Assembly: GCF_023035815.1 (NCBI RefSeq)
Contig: NZ_CP073159.1
Coordinates: 862,406-926,405 of the forward strand
Source of the DNA: Borrelia parkeri
GTDB taxonomy: Bacteria > Spirochaetota > Spirochaetia > Borreliales > Borreliaceae
Direction of reading: 5' to 3'
DNA length: 64,000 nucleotides
Part shown: in pieces, positions 1-10,181 of the stretch
Layout: each line of letters starts with the position of its first letter
How positions within the stretch are numbered: position 1 is the first letter of the stretch
Program-made: the position numbers and the translations under genes
The notes under the pieces: model-generated
The model's input: the letters and a program-made list of their open reading frames with translations, nothing else
What the model was told of the DNA's origin: nothing
Databases searched by the model: none

Positions 1-926
1 ATAATAAATTTGGAATAAATTATTTAAATCTAGAAACTTTAGGATTTTTAGATAATAGTATTTTTGATATGTTTGTTTTAGGGAGTAATATTTTTGTTTC
101 AAACATATTTGGTGGTCTTTTAAGATATGATATTAAGAGTAATAAATATAAGGTTTATATTAAAGATAAAAAAAGTATTGTTTTAAATGGACTTAAAGGA
201 TTTGCAGAGCATAAAGGAGTTATATACGTTGGTGGAAATAATGCTCTTTATTATATTGATGATTTGGAAGGGGCTATTAAAAAAGTTAAAATACCTTTAA
301 ATGTTAACTTAAATAGTATACAAGTTTTACTGGGTGCTAAAGATGGAATTTTTGTTGGTACTCTAGATGCTGGACTATGGTTTTACTCCGATGCAGGTGA
401 TTGGATTTATATTAAACTTGGTTCTAATAAGATTTCATCACTGTATTTAGATGAGCAGAAAAATTTGTTATTGGTAGGAACAATGGATAAGGCTATTTAT
501 AGCATTGATCTAACTAATTTTAATAAAATTAAACATTTAAGTTTTTTTAGCAAAATAGATAGTGAGAGAAATATTAATTTTATAAAGAAGCATGATGGTG
601 GTTATTACGTTGGAACTTATGGAGGTGGTCTTTTTAGATTGAGTTTAGATAATAATACATATGTAAAATATAATGTTAACAATGATCCTAGCATTGGGTA
701 TTTTCTTGATATGGAGATTAGGGATAATAAGTTGTTATTTGCAACTTTTGAACATGGTTTATTAATTTATGATACAGTAAATGATAGTTGGGATTATTTA
801 GGCCCTAGTGATGGACTTATTAGTTTAAATTTAGTAAAAATTTTAAATTTTGATGATTATGTTGTACTTGGGACTTTAAATAATGGTTTGGTTTTTGTAA
901 ATGAGAGTATTAAAAAACAATTATGA
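1..926 (+). CDS. Beta-propeller repeat protein, 5'-truncated by window edge
   Basis: The reading frame (codons from base 3) is open through the window edge, so the true start lies upstream and only the C-terminal part is seen. The visible part is built of repeated segments of about 40 residues ending in motifs such as VGTLDAGLWFY, VGTMDKAIYSID, VGTYGGGLFRLS, ATFEHGLLIYD and LGTLNNGLVFV. This is the pattern of two-component-regulator-propeller or WD-like blades. No catalytic motif is visible. It sits directly before lptF, overlapping it by 26 bp, and by position matches the uncharacterised BB0806 of B31 (from memory). A scaffold or ligand-binding role is inference; the function is unknown. Confidence 0.8.
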   Translation, partial: NKFGINYLNLETLGFLDNSIFDMFVLGSNIFVSNIFGGLLRYDIKSNKYKVYIKDKKSIVLNGLKGFAEHKGVIYVGGNNALYYIDDLEGAIKKVKIPLNVNLNSIQVLLGAKDGIFVGTLDAGLWFYSDAGDWIYIKLGSNKISSLYLDEQKNLLLVGTMDKAIYSIDLTNFNKIKHLSFFSKIDSERNINFIKKHDGGYYVGTYGGGLFRLSLDNNTYVKYNVNNDPSIGYFLDMEIRDNKLLFATFEHGLLIYDTVNDSWDYLGPSDGLISLNLVKILNFDDYVVLGTLNNGLVFVNESIKKQL

Positions 927-2190
927 ATCTTACATAATTATTGAATTTTTTAAGTATTTTTTAATTACTTTTTTGTTTTTTTTCTTTGTATTTTTCATAA
1001 ACCAAATACTTTTTTTTATGAGAATACTTCTTCAAAATTATGTTCCGTTTTTAAAGGCTTTTATTTTTGTTATATATTCACTTCCTATGATAATTGCTCT
1101 TTCACCTCCCTTTGCGGCTTTACTCTCAGTGATACTTACCATTTATAGATTTAAACTTAATAATGAAATATTGGCTTTTAGATCAATTGGAATATCTATT
1201 TTTGATTTATTAATTCCATTTTTTAAATTAGGGATAGTTATTGCATTGATTTCATTTATTACGAATGATTTTTTACTTCCTCTTGGTTCTATTGGTAGAT
1301 TGAAAATTTTTAATGAAATCAAAGAAGAAATACCTCATTTGATATTAAAGCCTTATTCAAGCAAACAATATGGAGATTTAATATTTGTATCAGGAGAAAA
1401 ATCTGAAACAGGGTATAAAAATGTTACTTTTTTTGATAATACTAGACTTAAAGGTTATGACAGAATATTGATGGCAAGGGAACTTAATATTCAAAAAGAA
1501 AATTATCAGGTATATTTTATTTTGAATGATGTTTTATCAATTGCCTTAACAGAGGATGAGAGTGGGTTTTATGACTATTTTTATGCTGATCGGATGAAAT
1601 ATTCAATTGATCAAGTAACGTTTAGTGATAGTTGGTTATTAAGTTATGTGGCACCATCGCAGATGAGTATTAGAGATGTCATGAAACTTATTGTTAAGCA
1701 AGATAAGTTAGTTAAAGAATTAAATATGAAAAATGATTTAGAGGAAGATCTTTTGTATTTAAATTTTTCAAATATTTATTTGAATTATTTATATGATAAG
1801 AATAGTTTTTTAGATGAAGAATCTGTTCTTGAAAACTTAAGTTATATGCATAATTTAAGTTTGAATTATAGCCCTTATGAAGATCTAATTGTTAAGAGAA
1901 GTTATGCTCTTTATTGTTTGGAATTTTATCAAAAAATTAGTTTACCATTGTCTGTTTTATTTTTTATCTTTTTGGCTTTTGGTATGGGCATGTACTCAAA
2001 TAAAAAATATTCTATTATTCTTGAACTTGTGATTTCAATTCTTATTTGTGTTTTCTATTGGGTAATGTTTATTGGTGGAAAAGTTTATACTGTTCAGTAT
2101 TCCCCAAATCCTTTTCTTATTACTGTCTTACCAAATGTGATGTTAATTTTTGCAGGTTTGATACTTTTTTTGAGACTTTTAAAGAAATGA
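901..2190 (+). CDS. lptF: LptF/LptG-family permease (first copy)
   Basis: A 429-residue inner-membrane protein of the YjgP/YjgQ family. Three or four hydrophobic helices lie in the first 120 residues (FKYFLITFLFFFFVFF; AFIFVIYSLPMIIAL), then a periplasmic beta-rich domain of about 200 residues, then C-terminal helices (KISLPLSVLFFIFLAFGMG). In other bacteria LptF and LptG form the permease of the LPS exporter with the ATPase LptB. Borrelia makes no LPS, so the cargo must differ. The gene overlaps lptG by ATGA at 2187-2190, implying translational coupling. The start at 901 has no clear Shine-Dalgarno sequence, but it is the only ATG before the first helix. Which copy is F and which is G rests on gene order. 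Confidence 0.85.
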   Translation: MRVLKNNYESYIIIEFFKYFLITFLFFFFVFFINQILFFMRILLQNYVPFLKAFIFVIYSLPMIIALSPPFAALLSVILTIYRFKLNNEILAFRSIGISIFDLLIPFFKLGIVIALISFITNDFLLPLGSIGRLKIFNEIKEEIPHLILKPYSSKQYGDLIFVSGEKSETGYKNVTFFDNTRLKGYDRILMARELNIQKENYQVYFILNDVLSIALTEDESGFYDYFYADRMKYSIDQVTFSDSWLLSYVAPSQMSIRDVMKLIVKQDKLVKELNMKNDLEEDLLYLNFSNIYLNYLYDKNSFLDEESVLENLSYMHNLSLNYSPYEDLIVKRSYALYCLEFYQKISLPLSVLFFIFLAFGMGMYSNKKYSIILELVISILICVFYWVMFIGGKVYTVQYSPNPFLITVLPNVMLIFAGLILFLRLLKK

Positions 2191-3254
2191 AAGTAGATAA
2201 GCTTTTTGTGAATAATATATCATTGACTTTTTTGTTTATGAATTTTCTTTTTGTGATCTTAATTGTGCTTATCGATTTATTTACTAATCTTTTTAATTAT
2301 CTTGATCATAATCTTAGTATTAGTGATATTGTTTATATTTATTATCTTTATTTGCCAAAGTGTTTTTCAGATGGTTTGGCTTTGTCTTTTCTTTTTGCCG
2401 TTTCTAATCTTATTGGTAATCTTTCTATGAGAAACGAAATAATAGGACTTTTTAGTTGTGGTATTTCTATTTCTAGAATCTTAAGATCAATAATTATGCT
2501 TAGTGTTTTTATCTCAGTATTGCTCTTTTTTTTTGATAATTATTTGGTTATAGATACTATTGCTAAAAGGGATGCTTTTCTTAAGAATAGTGTTGGCAAT
2601 CAAGGTGCAAATGATAGAAATATAATCATTAGGGATTTTGCAAGAGAAATTTACAATATTAAGCATTATGATATCGAGAATGATACTATTGCTAACTTGA
2701 TGATTATTTTAAAAGATCAAAATGATAATTTTAAAAAAAGGTATGATATAAGTAAGGCTGAGTGGATTGATTCCAGGTGGAGGCTTTATGGTGTTAGAGA
2801 ATTTTCTAAGGTCGAACGGGATGTGATAGAAAAATTTCATGAAGTTCTTGATGGTAGGGGGATTATTAATTTAGAGCCTGAATATATTAAAATAGTTATG
2901 CTTTCATCAAAAACGTTGAATTTTTCAAAGCTTATCAGCTGGGTGATGGCTCTTAGGAGAGAAAAATTAGATTATTCTGAAGCTTTATTTGATTTGTTAA
3001 GCAGAATATTTTTTTCATTTAGATTAATACTTCTTAGTTTTACTGTGAGTTTTGTAAGTCTTGCTTTGAAAAAAAATATTTTTATATGGAGTTTGTTAAA
3101 TAGTATTGCATTTGCAGTTGTGTATGTTATGTCAATTATGGTTTTTAGCTTTTTAGCAGATCTTGGATATTTGCCTATAGCAGTTGCAAGTTCGTTACCC
3201 ACTATTTTGTTTATTATTATTAATTTTATCATTTATAATCTTGTGTGTAAGTAG
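2187..3254 (+). CDS. lptG: LptF/LptG-family permease (second copy)
   Basis: Second YjgP/YjgQ-family permease, 355 residues from the ATG at 2187. This start is preferred because that ATG overlaps the lptF stop (ATGA). A longer open frame reaches back to 2046 but lies entirely within lptF. N-terminal helices (LTFLFMNFLFVILIVLIDLF), a conserved loop near LALSFLFAVSNLIGNLSMRNE, a central periplasmic domain (about 95-240) and C-terminal helices match the family. It is expected to heterodimerise with the preceding permease and to feed the outer-membrane protein LptD, whose homologue lies at 43938. The cargo in an LPS-less spirochete is not deducible here; lipoproteins or glycolipids are candidates. 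Confidence 0.85.
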   Translation: MKVDKLFVNNISLTFLFMNFLFVILIVLIDLFTNLFNYLDHNLSISDIVYIYYLYLPKCFSDGLALSFLFAVSNLIGNLSMRNEIIGLFSCGISISRILRSIIMLSVFISVLLFFFDNYLVIDTIAKRDAFLKNSVGNQGANDRNIIIRDFAREIYNIKHYDIENDTIANLMIILKDQNDNFKKRYDISKAEWIDSRWRLYGVREFSKVERDVIEKFHEVLDGRGIINLEPEYIKIVMLSSKTLNFSKLISWVMALRREKLDYSEALFDLLSRIFFSFRLILLSFTVSFVSLALKKNIFIWSLLNSIAFAVVYVMSIMVFSFLADLGYLPIAVASSLPTILFIIINFIIYNLVCK

Positions 3255-3272
3255 TAGGTTTTTTTAAGTTTT

Positions 3273-4400
3273 ATGTTTAGTATTATTAAAAATGACAAGA
3301 ATTCTAATGCAAGACTTGGTGTGCTTGAACTTCCTCATGGGAAGGTTGAAACTCCGTGTTTCATGCCAGTTGGTACTTTGGGTGCAATGAAAGCTTTAAA
3401 TCATGATGTGCTTGAAAAATTGGGATGTAATCTCATGCTTGCAAATACTTATCATCTTTATTTAAGACCTGGCATTGATGTGATAAAAAAATATGGAAGT
3501 TTACATAATTTTACAGCCTGGAATAAAAATTTTTTGACAGATTCTGGAGGATTTCAAGTATTTTCTTTAGCTAATTTTAGAAAGATTGAGACTGAGGGAG
3601 TAGATTTTAAATCGCATATTGATGGTTCTAGGCACTATTTTACACCTGAGAGTGTTTTTAAGATGCAAGAAATTTTTGAGAGTGATATTATTATGGCGCT
3701 TGATATTTGTAGTTCTTATGGGATTGATTACAGTGAGGCGAGTTTGTATACAAATATTACAACCTCTTGGGCTCGTCGTACATTGCGTGCTTATGAGAAT
3801 AGAAAAGAAGGGTATGATGGTCTTTTATTTTTAATAACTCAGGGTAATTTTTTTAAAGATTTGAGAAAAAGAAGTACCGAGGCGATTTTAGAATTAGATA
3901 GTCCTGGTATCGCAATTGGTGGAATTTCTGTCGGAGAACCACGAGATAAATACTTAGAAATTCTTGAGTATAATTCTTCATTAATACCTAAGGTTAAGCC
4001 AAAGTATGTAATGGGCATTGGTACTCCTCACTATATATTGGATGCAATATATTATGGTATTGATATTTTTGATTGTGTTAATCCTACAAGAATTGCTAGG
4101 CATGGTTCACTTTTAACTGATAATGGAATATTGCGTATTAAGAGGGCTGAGTTTAATTTTGATACTTGTCCTGTTGAGCGAGATTGTTCTTGCACGTTAT
4201 GTACAAGGTATTCAAGAGGGTATTTAAGACATTTAATCAAATCAGAAGAAACTTTTGGAGTGATGTTGGCCAGTGAGCATAACATCCATTATATGTTTAG
4301 ACTGATTAAAAAGGCTCGAAATGCAATTATGAATGGTGATTTTACAAAATTTAGAAAGCTTTATTTGAGCAAATATGATGAAGGTAATTTTAATGAATAA
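3273..4400 (+). CDS. tgt: Queuine tRNA-ribosyltransferase
   Basis: Exchanges guanine-34 of GUN-anticodon tRNAs for a queuosine precursor by base exchange. At 375 residues it has the usual bacterial length. Visible hallmarks are the N-terminal [24 protein letters not shown] containing the catalytic Asp, [16 protein letters not shown], and [15 protein letters not shown] with the nucleophilic Asp. The zinc site is made by the C-rich segment [12 protein letters not shown] followed by a downstream His. It lies 18 bp after lptG and its stop overlaps the start of murJ, so it is probably in the same transcript. Identification is secure. Confidence 0.96.
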   Translation: MFSIIKNDKNSNARLGVLELPHGKVETPCFMPVGTLGAMKALNHDVLEKLGCNLMLANTYHLYLRPGIDVIKKYGSLHNFTAWNKNFLTDSGGFQVFSLANFRKIETEGVDFKSHIDGSRHYFTPESVFKMQEIFESDIIMALDICSSYGIDYSEASLYTNITTSWARRTLRAYENRKEGYDGLLFLITQGNFFKDLRKRSTEAILELDSPGIAIGGISVGEPRDKYLEILEYNSSLIPKVKPKYVMGIGTPHYILDAIYYGIDIFDCVNPTRIARHGSLLTDNGILRIKRAEFNFDTCPVERDCSCTLCTRYSRGYLRHLIKSEETFGVMLASEHNIHYMFRLIKKARNAIMNGDFTKFRKLYLSKYDEGNFNE

Positions 4401-5916
4401 AGATATTCTTTCAACAATTATTGTTATGGTTTCGATTTTTTTTTCACGTATAATGGGTTTTATTAAAATTAAGGTATTTTCTTACTATTTTGGGGCAAGT
4501 CTTGAGTCAGATATTTTTAATTATGTTTTTAATATTCCGAATAATTTAAGGAAGATTATTTCAGAAGGTGCAATGACTTCAGCTTTTATGCCGGAATTCA
4601 CTCATGAGAGGAAAAAATCTAGTAAGCATGCTATTGATTTTTTCAGACGAGTTATCACTTTTAATATTATAAGTATTAGTCTTATTATTTGTGTTATGAT
4701 TTTTTTTTCTCGACAAATTATGTATTTTGTATCTTCTTATAGAGGTAGTCATTTGGAATTGGCTAGTTATATATTTAACTACTTAATACTTTATGTGTTA
4801 CTTATAAGCTTATCATCGATATTTTCATCGGTTTTAAATTCTTATAAGTTTTTTTTTATTCCATCTTTTTCTCCCGTTATGCTTTCTTTTAGCATTATAT
4901 TAAGCATATATTTATTTTATGAGCAATATGGAATATATAGTGCTGTTATTGGAGTAATTGTTGGTGGGATTTTGCAATTTTTAGTTCAGATGATAAATTG
5001 TATTTATATTGGTCTTACATATAGACCAATGTTTAACTTTAATGATTCTTCATTTTTAAGATTTTTAAAAAGATGGGCGCATATGATTATATCAGCTTTA
5101 GTGGCAATTGCTACTCAGCAGATTTCATTTGCTTTGGCATCAATCCTGGATATTGGAAGTGTTTCTGTTTTAAGTAATGCAATTGTTTATTATCAGCTTC
5201 CTGTTGGAATTTTTTATGTCTCGATTTCTACAGTTATTTTTCCTAAGATGGCAGAATATGCTTCTTTAGGCAATAATAAAGGATTAAATTTGATTTTGAA
5301 TCATGGAATTGATATTTTGATTTTTATTTTGATTCCAATGTCATTTTTAATGTATATTTGGGCTGGTCCTATTCTAAATTTATTGCTTACAGGAGGTAAA
5401 TTTTCCGTATATGATACTCAAAGAACCGTTAATGTATTACAATATTTTTTAATTGGATTACCATTTTCTTCAATTTTTGGATTGTTTCAGAAATATTATT
5501 TTTCGATACGTAACTCAAAAATTCCGCTTTACTTTAATCTTCTTTTTGCTGCTATTGATATTACAATCTCAATTTTTGGTATTAAATTTTATAAAGTGGT
5601 AGATATCTTGCCTATTGCACAATCAATTTCTTTTGCTTTATGTGTAGTTATTTTTTATTTCATTGGACTTAAAGGGGGGATGAAGCTTGAATTTGTTAGA
5701 TCTTTAGTAGCTCTTATTAAGGCATTTATTTCCCTTATTCCCTTATATTTATTTTATACTCTTTTTAAGAATTTTAAATGGGATGTAGGATTTAGTTTCA
5801 GTAATTTTTACTTATTAAGTGTTGCAGGCGTAATTAGTATTGTTATTTTGGTACTGTGTTATTATTTGCTTGGTGTTAATAAGATTTTTAAGTTTATTAG
5901 TAGGGAGATTTTATGA
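4393..5916 (+). CDS. murJ: Lipid II flippase MurJ (MviN)
   Basis: Polytopic inner-membrane protein of the MOP superfamily that flips lipid II for peptidoglycan synthesis. From the ATG at 4393 it is 507 residues with about 14 hydrophobic segments. The family signature is near the N-terminus: [19 protein letters not shown], then [21 protein letters not shown] and AFMPEF. The start at 4393 is chosen over 4375 because it overlaps the tgt stop (ATGAATAA) and has AAGG about 8 bases upstream. It overlaps the next gene by ATGA at 5913. The matching B31 gene is annotated mviN. Confidence 0.93.
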   Translation: MNKDILSTIIVMVSIFFSRIMGFIKIKVFSYYFGASLESDIFNYVFNIPNNLRKIISEGAMTSAFMPEFTHERKKSSKHAIDFFRRVITFNIISISLIICVMIFFSRQIMYFVSSYRGSHLELASYIFNYLILYVLLISLSSIFSSVLNSYKFFFIPSFSPVMLSFSIILSIYLFYEQYGIYSAVIGVIVGGILQFLVQMINCIYIGLTYRPMFNFNDSSFLRFLKRWAHMIISALVAIATQQISFALASILDIGSVSVLSNAIVYYQLPVGIFYVSISTVIFPKMAEYASLGNNKGLNLILNHGIDILIFILIPMSFLMYIWAGPILNLLLTGGKFSVYDTQRTVNVLQYFLIGLPFSSIFGLFQKYYFSIRNSKIPLYFNLLFAAIDITISIFGIKFYKVVDILPIAQSISFALCVVIFYFIGLKGGMKLEFVRSLVALIKAFISLIPLYLFYTLFKNFKWDVGFSFSNFYLLSVAGVISIVILVLCYYLLGVNKIFKFISREIL

Positions 5917-7334
5917 GGTATTTAGAGCTTGTTTTTTTCTTTTGTATTGTACTTGATATTTTTGCTATTAAAGGGACAATATTGTCAATTAAACCTTTAG
6001 TGTCTCAGGAGCATAAGATCGGTAAGGATATTACAGAAAATGATTTAAAGAGAGATGATACTCAAAATCCTGTTCTTGAAAATGTTAACTTAGATGTGAA
6101 GCGGGTAAATGATGCTATTTCTTATGGACTTGATACCCAAGTTATTGAAATTATTAATAGTCTTAAAAAATCAGGTGATGGTGAATATAATGTTTTGCTT
6201 GAGAAGAGATTGCAGAAAACTTTTAATATTGATCTTAAATTAGCAATTCTTGATTTGTTTTTATCACTTAAATATGCAGGCAGTGTTGATACTGCTAATT
6301 ATATTCTTGATAATTATGAGAGTAATAGATATCCTAACAATTTGATCAATTTGGCAATTTTGTATCTTAAAGAATTTGGCAGTAAAGATTCTTTAAAAAA
6401 AACTCTTATTGATATCCTTGAGAATAAGGAAGGGAATATTGTGGCTACTGCTGCTTATTATCTTGGTGAGCTTTCTTCTCCTGAATACTCAAAAGATATG
6501 ATGAATGTTTATGATAAATATTCTAGTAATGATGGAGTTAAATCGGCAATACTCATTGCTCTTGGAAAATCTGATGCTGTTGATTATGCAGATAGATTTT
6601 ATGAAATTTCTGTTGATAGTTATGAAAATCCAGCAATTAAGGCCTCAGCTATTAAGGCTTTATCATATCTTTTGCCTGAGAAAATAACAGAGAGTGCCAA
6701 TTTGTATCTTCAAAATAATAATAACAATTATAATATTAAAATTGCCATTGTGGAGGCACTCTCAAGGGATGTGTCTTTGAAATCAAAAGAGATTTTACAT
6801 GATTTTTTAAGAGATGCTGATGCTAACATTAGGATTAGTGCCGTTGAGGCTATTAAGAGTCATGGCGATATTGCTTCAAAAGAGGTATTAATTTATAAGA
6901 TTAAAAACGATCCTTCTTTAAAAGTCAGAGAAGCATCAGGTAAAGCTTTAGTAGATATGGGGTCTGGTTATGAAGAGATACAAAATATAATGCTTGATTT
7001 TAGTTTTGAGAATAACTTTAAACTTACTATGTTTAGTTATCTTTTAGATAAAGATGTAAATTCTGCACGTTTAATAGCTTTAAATCTTTTAGAAAAGGAA
7101 AATATTAATAAACCTTCAAAATTGCTTACAAGTATTGCTATGTGTCTTGCAGTTAGAAAGGGTAATTTTGATAATTTTTATTCTAAGATCATTGAGAGTA
7201 AAAATATTGATTTAATGAATCTTGCAATTAAGGGCGCTGTTTATAATAAATCCGCATTACTCTCAGGAAAGCTTAAAGAGATCAAGAGGACAACTCGGTC
7301 AGAGTATTTAAGGAAACTTTTAACGAATTATTGA
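5913..7334 (+). CDS. Exported HEAT-repeat protein
   Basis: A 473-residue protein with a hydrophobic N-terminal signal (LELVFFFCIVLDIFAIKG) followed by a low-complexity linker. From about residue 125 to the end there are tandem helical repeats of about 30 residues in HEAT/Armadillo style, for example VATAAYYLGELSS, GVKSAILIALGKSD, AIKASAIKALSYLLP, IRISAVEAIKSHGD and KVREASGKALVDMG. Such solenoids bind proteins; no enzymatic motif is visible. It is translationally coupled to murJ (ATGA overlap). A periplasmic scaffolding role linked to envelope synthesis is inference from context. By position it corresponds to BB0811. It converges with coaBC, overlapping by 7 bp. Confidence 0.85.
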   Translation: MRYLELVFFFCIVLDIFAIKGTILSIKPLVSQEHKIGKDITENDLKRDDTQNPVLENVNLDVKRVNDAISYGLDTQVIEIINSLKKSGDGEYNVLLEKRLQKTFNIDLKLAILDLFLSLKYAGSVDTANYILDNYESNRYPNNLINLAILYLKEFGSKDSLKKTLIDILENKEGNIVATAAYYLGELSSPEYSKDMMNVYDKYSSNDGVKSAILIALGKSDAVDYADRFYEISVDSYENPAIKASAIKALSYLLPEKITESANLYLQNNNNNYNIKIAIVEALSRDVSLKSKEILHDFLRDADANIRISAVEAIKSHGDIASKEVLIYKIKNDPSLKVREASGKALVDMGSGYEEIQNIMLDFSFENNFKLTMFSYLLDKDVNSARLIALNLLEKENINKPSKLLTSIAMCLAVRKGNFDNFYSKIIESKNIDLMNLAIKGAVYNKSALLSGKLKEIKRTTRSEYLRKLLTNY

Positions 7335-8503
7335 TATAAAATTTTTAAAATTTCTGTAGCTGTTTCTTTTTTTGATATTTCAGGAAGTTCTTTAACACTA
7401 TTTTTGTCTATTATATAAGTTTTGTTTAGGCTTGATCCAAAATATTTTAAGTCGTTTGCAATAATATAGTCTAAATTTTTTGTTTTTAGTTTTTCTTTGG
7501 CTTTTTCTATTAAGATTTCATCTTTTTGAGCACAAAATCCAATAACAATTTGGTTTTTAGTTTTGTTTTTACCTATATGTTTTATTATGTCCGGATTTTT
7601 TATGAATTTAATATGAAGGTCTTCAATAGTATCTTTTTTGATTTTAGTCTTATAAATTTTATCAGGTCTAAAGTCTGCAACAGCAGCAGCGCCAATTATA
7701 ACGTCGAATTCTTGGTATATGTTTATTGCTTCTTTGTACATTTCTGATGCTGTTTTTATTCTAATAACGTTTATTCCAAAAGGTGTGTTTTCATTGCTGG
7801 GACCTGTAATTATTGTTACATGTGCTCCAAGATTTCGTGCCTCAATGCCTAAACTGAAGCCCATTTGTCCTGTTGATTTGTTTGAGAAGTAACGAATTGG
7901 ATCTAATTCTTCTTCAGTTCTAGATGCGGTTATTAGTATTTTTTTGTTTTTTAATGGTAATTTTGGATCTAATGCGTTTAATATTATTTTTAAAATATCA
8001 TTTTCATTTTTAAGTCGTCCAATAGCATTTAAAGAACATGCCAGGAATCCTTCATCAGGTTCAATAAATTTATAATTATATTTTTTTAGTTTTTTAATGT
8101 TTTCTTCTAGAATGGGGTTTTGATACATTATGTTGTTCATTGCTATTGCAAAATAAGTTGGAACAGTACTTGCAGATATGACTGTAGTTAAAATATCATC
8201 AGCAATTCCTGATGCAATTTTAGAAATGATGTTGTATGTTGCTGGAATAATTAATATTAAATTTGCCCATCTTGCCAAATTTATATGTTCTACTTCTTCG
8301 TGGCTTGTATTCCACAGGTTTTGAACCACTCTGTTTTTAGAGACCGTCTCTAGTGTTAAGGGAGTAATAAATTTAGTCGCGTTTTTTGTCATTATAACTT
8401 TGATATTATATCCCATCTTTACTAGACTTGAGATAATATAGGTTGACTTATAGGCTGCGATTCCCCCGCATACCCCGATTAATATATTTTTATGTTTCTT
8501 CAT
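7328..8503 (-). CDS. coaBC: Bifunctional CoaBC: phosphopantothenoylcysteine synthetase/decarboxylase
   Basis: Carries out two consecutive coenzyme A steps: condensing phosphopantothenate with cysteine (CoaB, C-terminal half) and decarboxylating the product (CoaC, N-terminal half). The CoaC part shows GVCGGIAAYKS, HINLARWANLILIIPATYN, GIADDILTTV, AIAMNNIMYQNP and the flap Cys in EGFLACS. The CoaB part shows ITASRTEEELDPIRYFSNKS, STGQMGF and AAAVADFRPDK. The ORF extends upstream, but homology begins at MKKHKNILIG, so the start is set at 8503; an ATG at 8512 is equally possible and neither has a clear ribosome-binding site. The pantothenate transporter panF is divergently encoded next door, a fitting functional pair. 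Confidence 0.93.
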   Translation of the reverse strand: MKKHKNILIGVCGGIAAYKSTYIISSLVKMGYNIKVIMTKNATKFITPLTLETVSKNRVVQNLWNTSHEEVEHINLARWANLILIIPATYNIISKIASGIADDILTTVISASTVPTYFAIAMNNIMYQNPILEENIKKLKKYNYKFIEPDEGFLACSLNAIGRLKNENDILKIILNALDPKLPLKNKKILITASRTEEELDPIRYFSNKSTGQMGFSLGIEARNLGAHVTIITGPSNENTPFGINVIRIKTASEMYKEAINIYQEFDVIIGAAAVADFRPDKIYKTKIKKDTIEDLHIKFIKNPDIIKHIGKNKTKNQIVIGFCAQKDEILIEKAKEKLKTKNLDYIIANDLKYFGSSLNKTYIIDKNSVKELPEISKKETATEILKILYQ

Positions 8504-8568
8504 GTTTTTCATGTTTATTTTATACATTATAATATAATTATATTTAATATTTTCAGAAGGATTTTTAA

Positions 8569-8763
8569 TTGATAAATAAAGTATTTTTTGCAAGTATTAT
8601 ATATTTATTTCTGTTTATTTGGTGGCTTTTATCAGCTTATTTATCTTACTTTCCTATTTATGTATTTAATATTCCTCTTTGGTTTTTTCTATCATGTATC
8701 TTGTTTCCTATTTTCAGTTTGTTATTAGTGTGTTTTTTTGTGATTTTTTTTAAGAATGACTAA
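8569..8763 (+). CDS. YhdT-like small membrane protein upstream of panF
   Basis: A 64-residue protein with two hydrophobic helices (IIYLFLFIWWLLSAYLSYF and LWFFLSCILFPIFSLLLVC). Start is a TTG at 8569 preceded by AGAAGG (8555-8560) at 8 bases spacing. Size, the W-LSAYL-F-IPLWF-LSC pattern and position just before panF match the YhdT/DUF997 family, which precedes panF in enterobacteria too. Its stop overlaps the panF start by 8 bp. A role as accessory subunit or regulator of the symporter is plausible but unproven. Confidence 0.78.
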   Translation: MINKVFFASIIYLFLFIWWLLSAYLSYFPIYVFNIPLWFFLSCILFPIFSLLLVCFFVIFFKND

Positions 8764-10177
8764 AGCGTTTTTTTTATTTTTTATCTTTTTGATTTCCTAT
8801 TGTGCTTTTGGCATCTTTTCTGGAAAAAAAAGGGGAGGAGCGTCATTTTTACATAATTATTTTCTTGCAAATAAGGGTCTAAATTTTTTTATAATGTCAT
8901 TAGTTGTTGCTTCTACCTATGTTAGTGCTAGTAGTTTTATTTCAGGGCCTTCAGCTGTTTATAGGTATGGATTGTCTTTTATATTTTTAGCAGTTATTCA
9001 AATTCCTACAAGTTTAATTTCATTTGTCATTATTGGTGAGAAATTGAATTTGGAAGCTAAAAAAGTTAATGCAATAAATATTGTTGATTATATTGGATAT
9101 AGATATCTTAGTCGATCTTTAGTTTTTGTTAGTAGTTTGATAATAATTTTTTTCTCTTTGTTTTTAATCTCAGCTCAGCTTATGGGAGGTGCTAAACTTT
9201 TAGAGGTTTTTTTTCAAATTAATTATACTGATGCTCTTATTTTTTTCTCTCTATTTGTTTTTTTATATGTTTGCTTGGGAGGGTTTAAGATGATAGCATA
9301 TATGGATTTAATACAAGGTATTTTGATGATCATAGCGTCTGTACTATTATTTTCAAGGTTAGTTGATTTGGGAGGTGGAATTAGTAATCTTTTTAAGATG
9401 GCTCGTTTGAATCTTAAAGATAATCTATTTTTACCATCAAATTTGGATTTGAAAATTGAATATATAATTTCTTTTTGGATACTAATAGGAATTGGGGTAT
9501 TGGGACTACCACAATTTGTTAATAATTTTATAGCATTTAAAGATGTGAAAGCTATTAGGTTTTCTCTTCCTATTGTTACTTTTGTAATAGGATTTTTAGT
9601 TGTTATTATGCATTTAATAGGTTTTTTTTCTCTTATTATTTTTCCTGAATTTGAACTCAATGATAAAGTTATCTTAAATGTAGCATTAAAGGTTTTAAAT
9701 CCTAAAATATTTATATTATTTTTTGTAGGACTCTTATCAGCAATAATGTCTACAATAGATTCAGGTCTTCTTTTGCTGTCTTCTATTTGGGTAAAGTCAA
9801 TATTGTCATTAAGTAAAAATATTAGTGCTAAAATTGGAATTAATAAAATTATTATTATTTCTAATGTTTGTTTTATGTTAATAATAGTTTTTTTATCTTT
9901 AAAACCACCTGACTTTTTGCTTTTTTTAAATATTTTCGCAATTGGAGCTTTGGAAGTTTCATTCTTTTCTATTATTGTTTTTGGACTTTATTTTAATTTT
10001 GTAAGTAAAATATCGGCTTTTATTTCTCAGGTTTTGGGACTTTTGAGTTATTTGATCATAATTTTTTATGGTGAAGTAGGTAGTTATTATTTTCATCCTA
10101 TTGTTCCTTCGTTTTTTATCTCTGTATGTTCATTTTTGATAGTTAATTTTGTTTGTCAAAAATGTAGTAAAATTTAG
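8756..10177 (+). CDS. panF: Sodium/pantothenate symporter (SSS family)
   Basis: A 473-residue polytopic transporter of the sodium:solute symporter family with about 13 hydrophobic helices. Recognisable segments are ASTYVSASSFISGPSAVYRYG near residue 55, VCLGGFKMIAYMDLIQGILM around 175, and LLSAIMSTIDSGLLLLSS around 330, the SSS core including sodium-site serines. Assignment to pantothenate rests on the PanF-like N-terminus, the preceding YhdT-like gene and the divergent coaBC. It is translationally coupled to the small upstream gene. Borrelia is expected to scavenge pantothenate rather than make it. Confidence 0.88.
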   Translation: MTKAFFLFFIFLISYCAFGIFSGKKRGGASFLHNYFLANKGLNFFIMSLVVASTYVSASSFISGPSAVYRYGLSFIFLAVIQIPTSLISFVIIGEKLNLEAKKVNAINIVDYIGYRYLSRSLVFVSSLIIIFFSLFLISAQLMGGAKLLEVFFQINYTDALIFFSLFVFLYVCLGGFKMIAYMDLIQGILMIIASVLLFSRLVDLGGGISNLFKMARLNLKDNLFLPSNLDLKIEYIISFWILIGIGVLGLPQFVNNFIAFKDVKAIRFSLPIVTFVIGFLVVIMHLIGFFSLIIFPEFELNDKVILNVALKVLNPKIFILFFVGLLSAIMSTIDSGLLLLSSIWVKSILSLSKNISAKIGINKIIIISNVCFMLIIVFLSLKPPDFLLFLNIFAIGALEVSFFSIIVFGLYFNFVSKISAFISQVLGLLSYLIIIFYGEVGSYYFHPIVPSFFISVCSFLIVNFVCQKCSKI

Positions 10178-10181
10178 TTTT

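Noticed and set aside
2046-2186. N-terminal extension of lptG
   Set aside because: It lies wholly in lptF in another frame, has no family similarity, and the ATGA overlap at 2187 gives a natural start.
9223-9660. 145-residue minus-strand ORF inside panF
   Set aside because: Antisense to strongly conserved transporter sequence; basic, low-complexity composition typical of a shadow frame.
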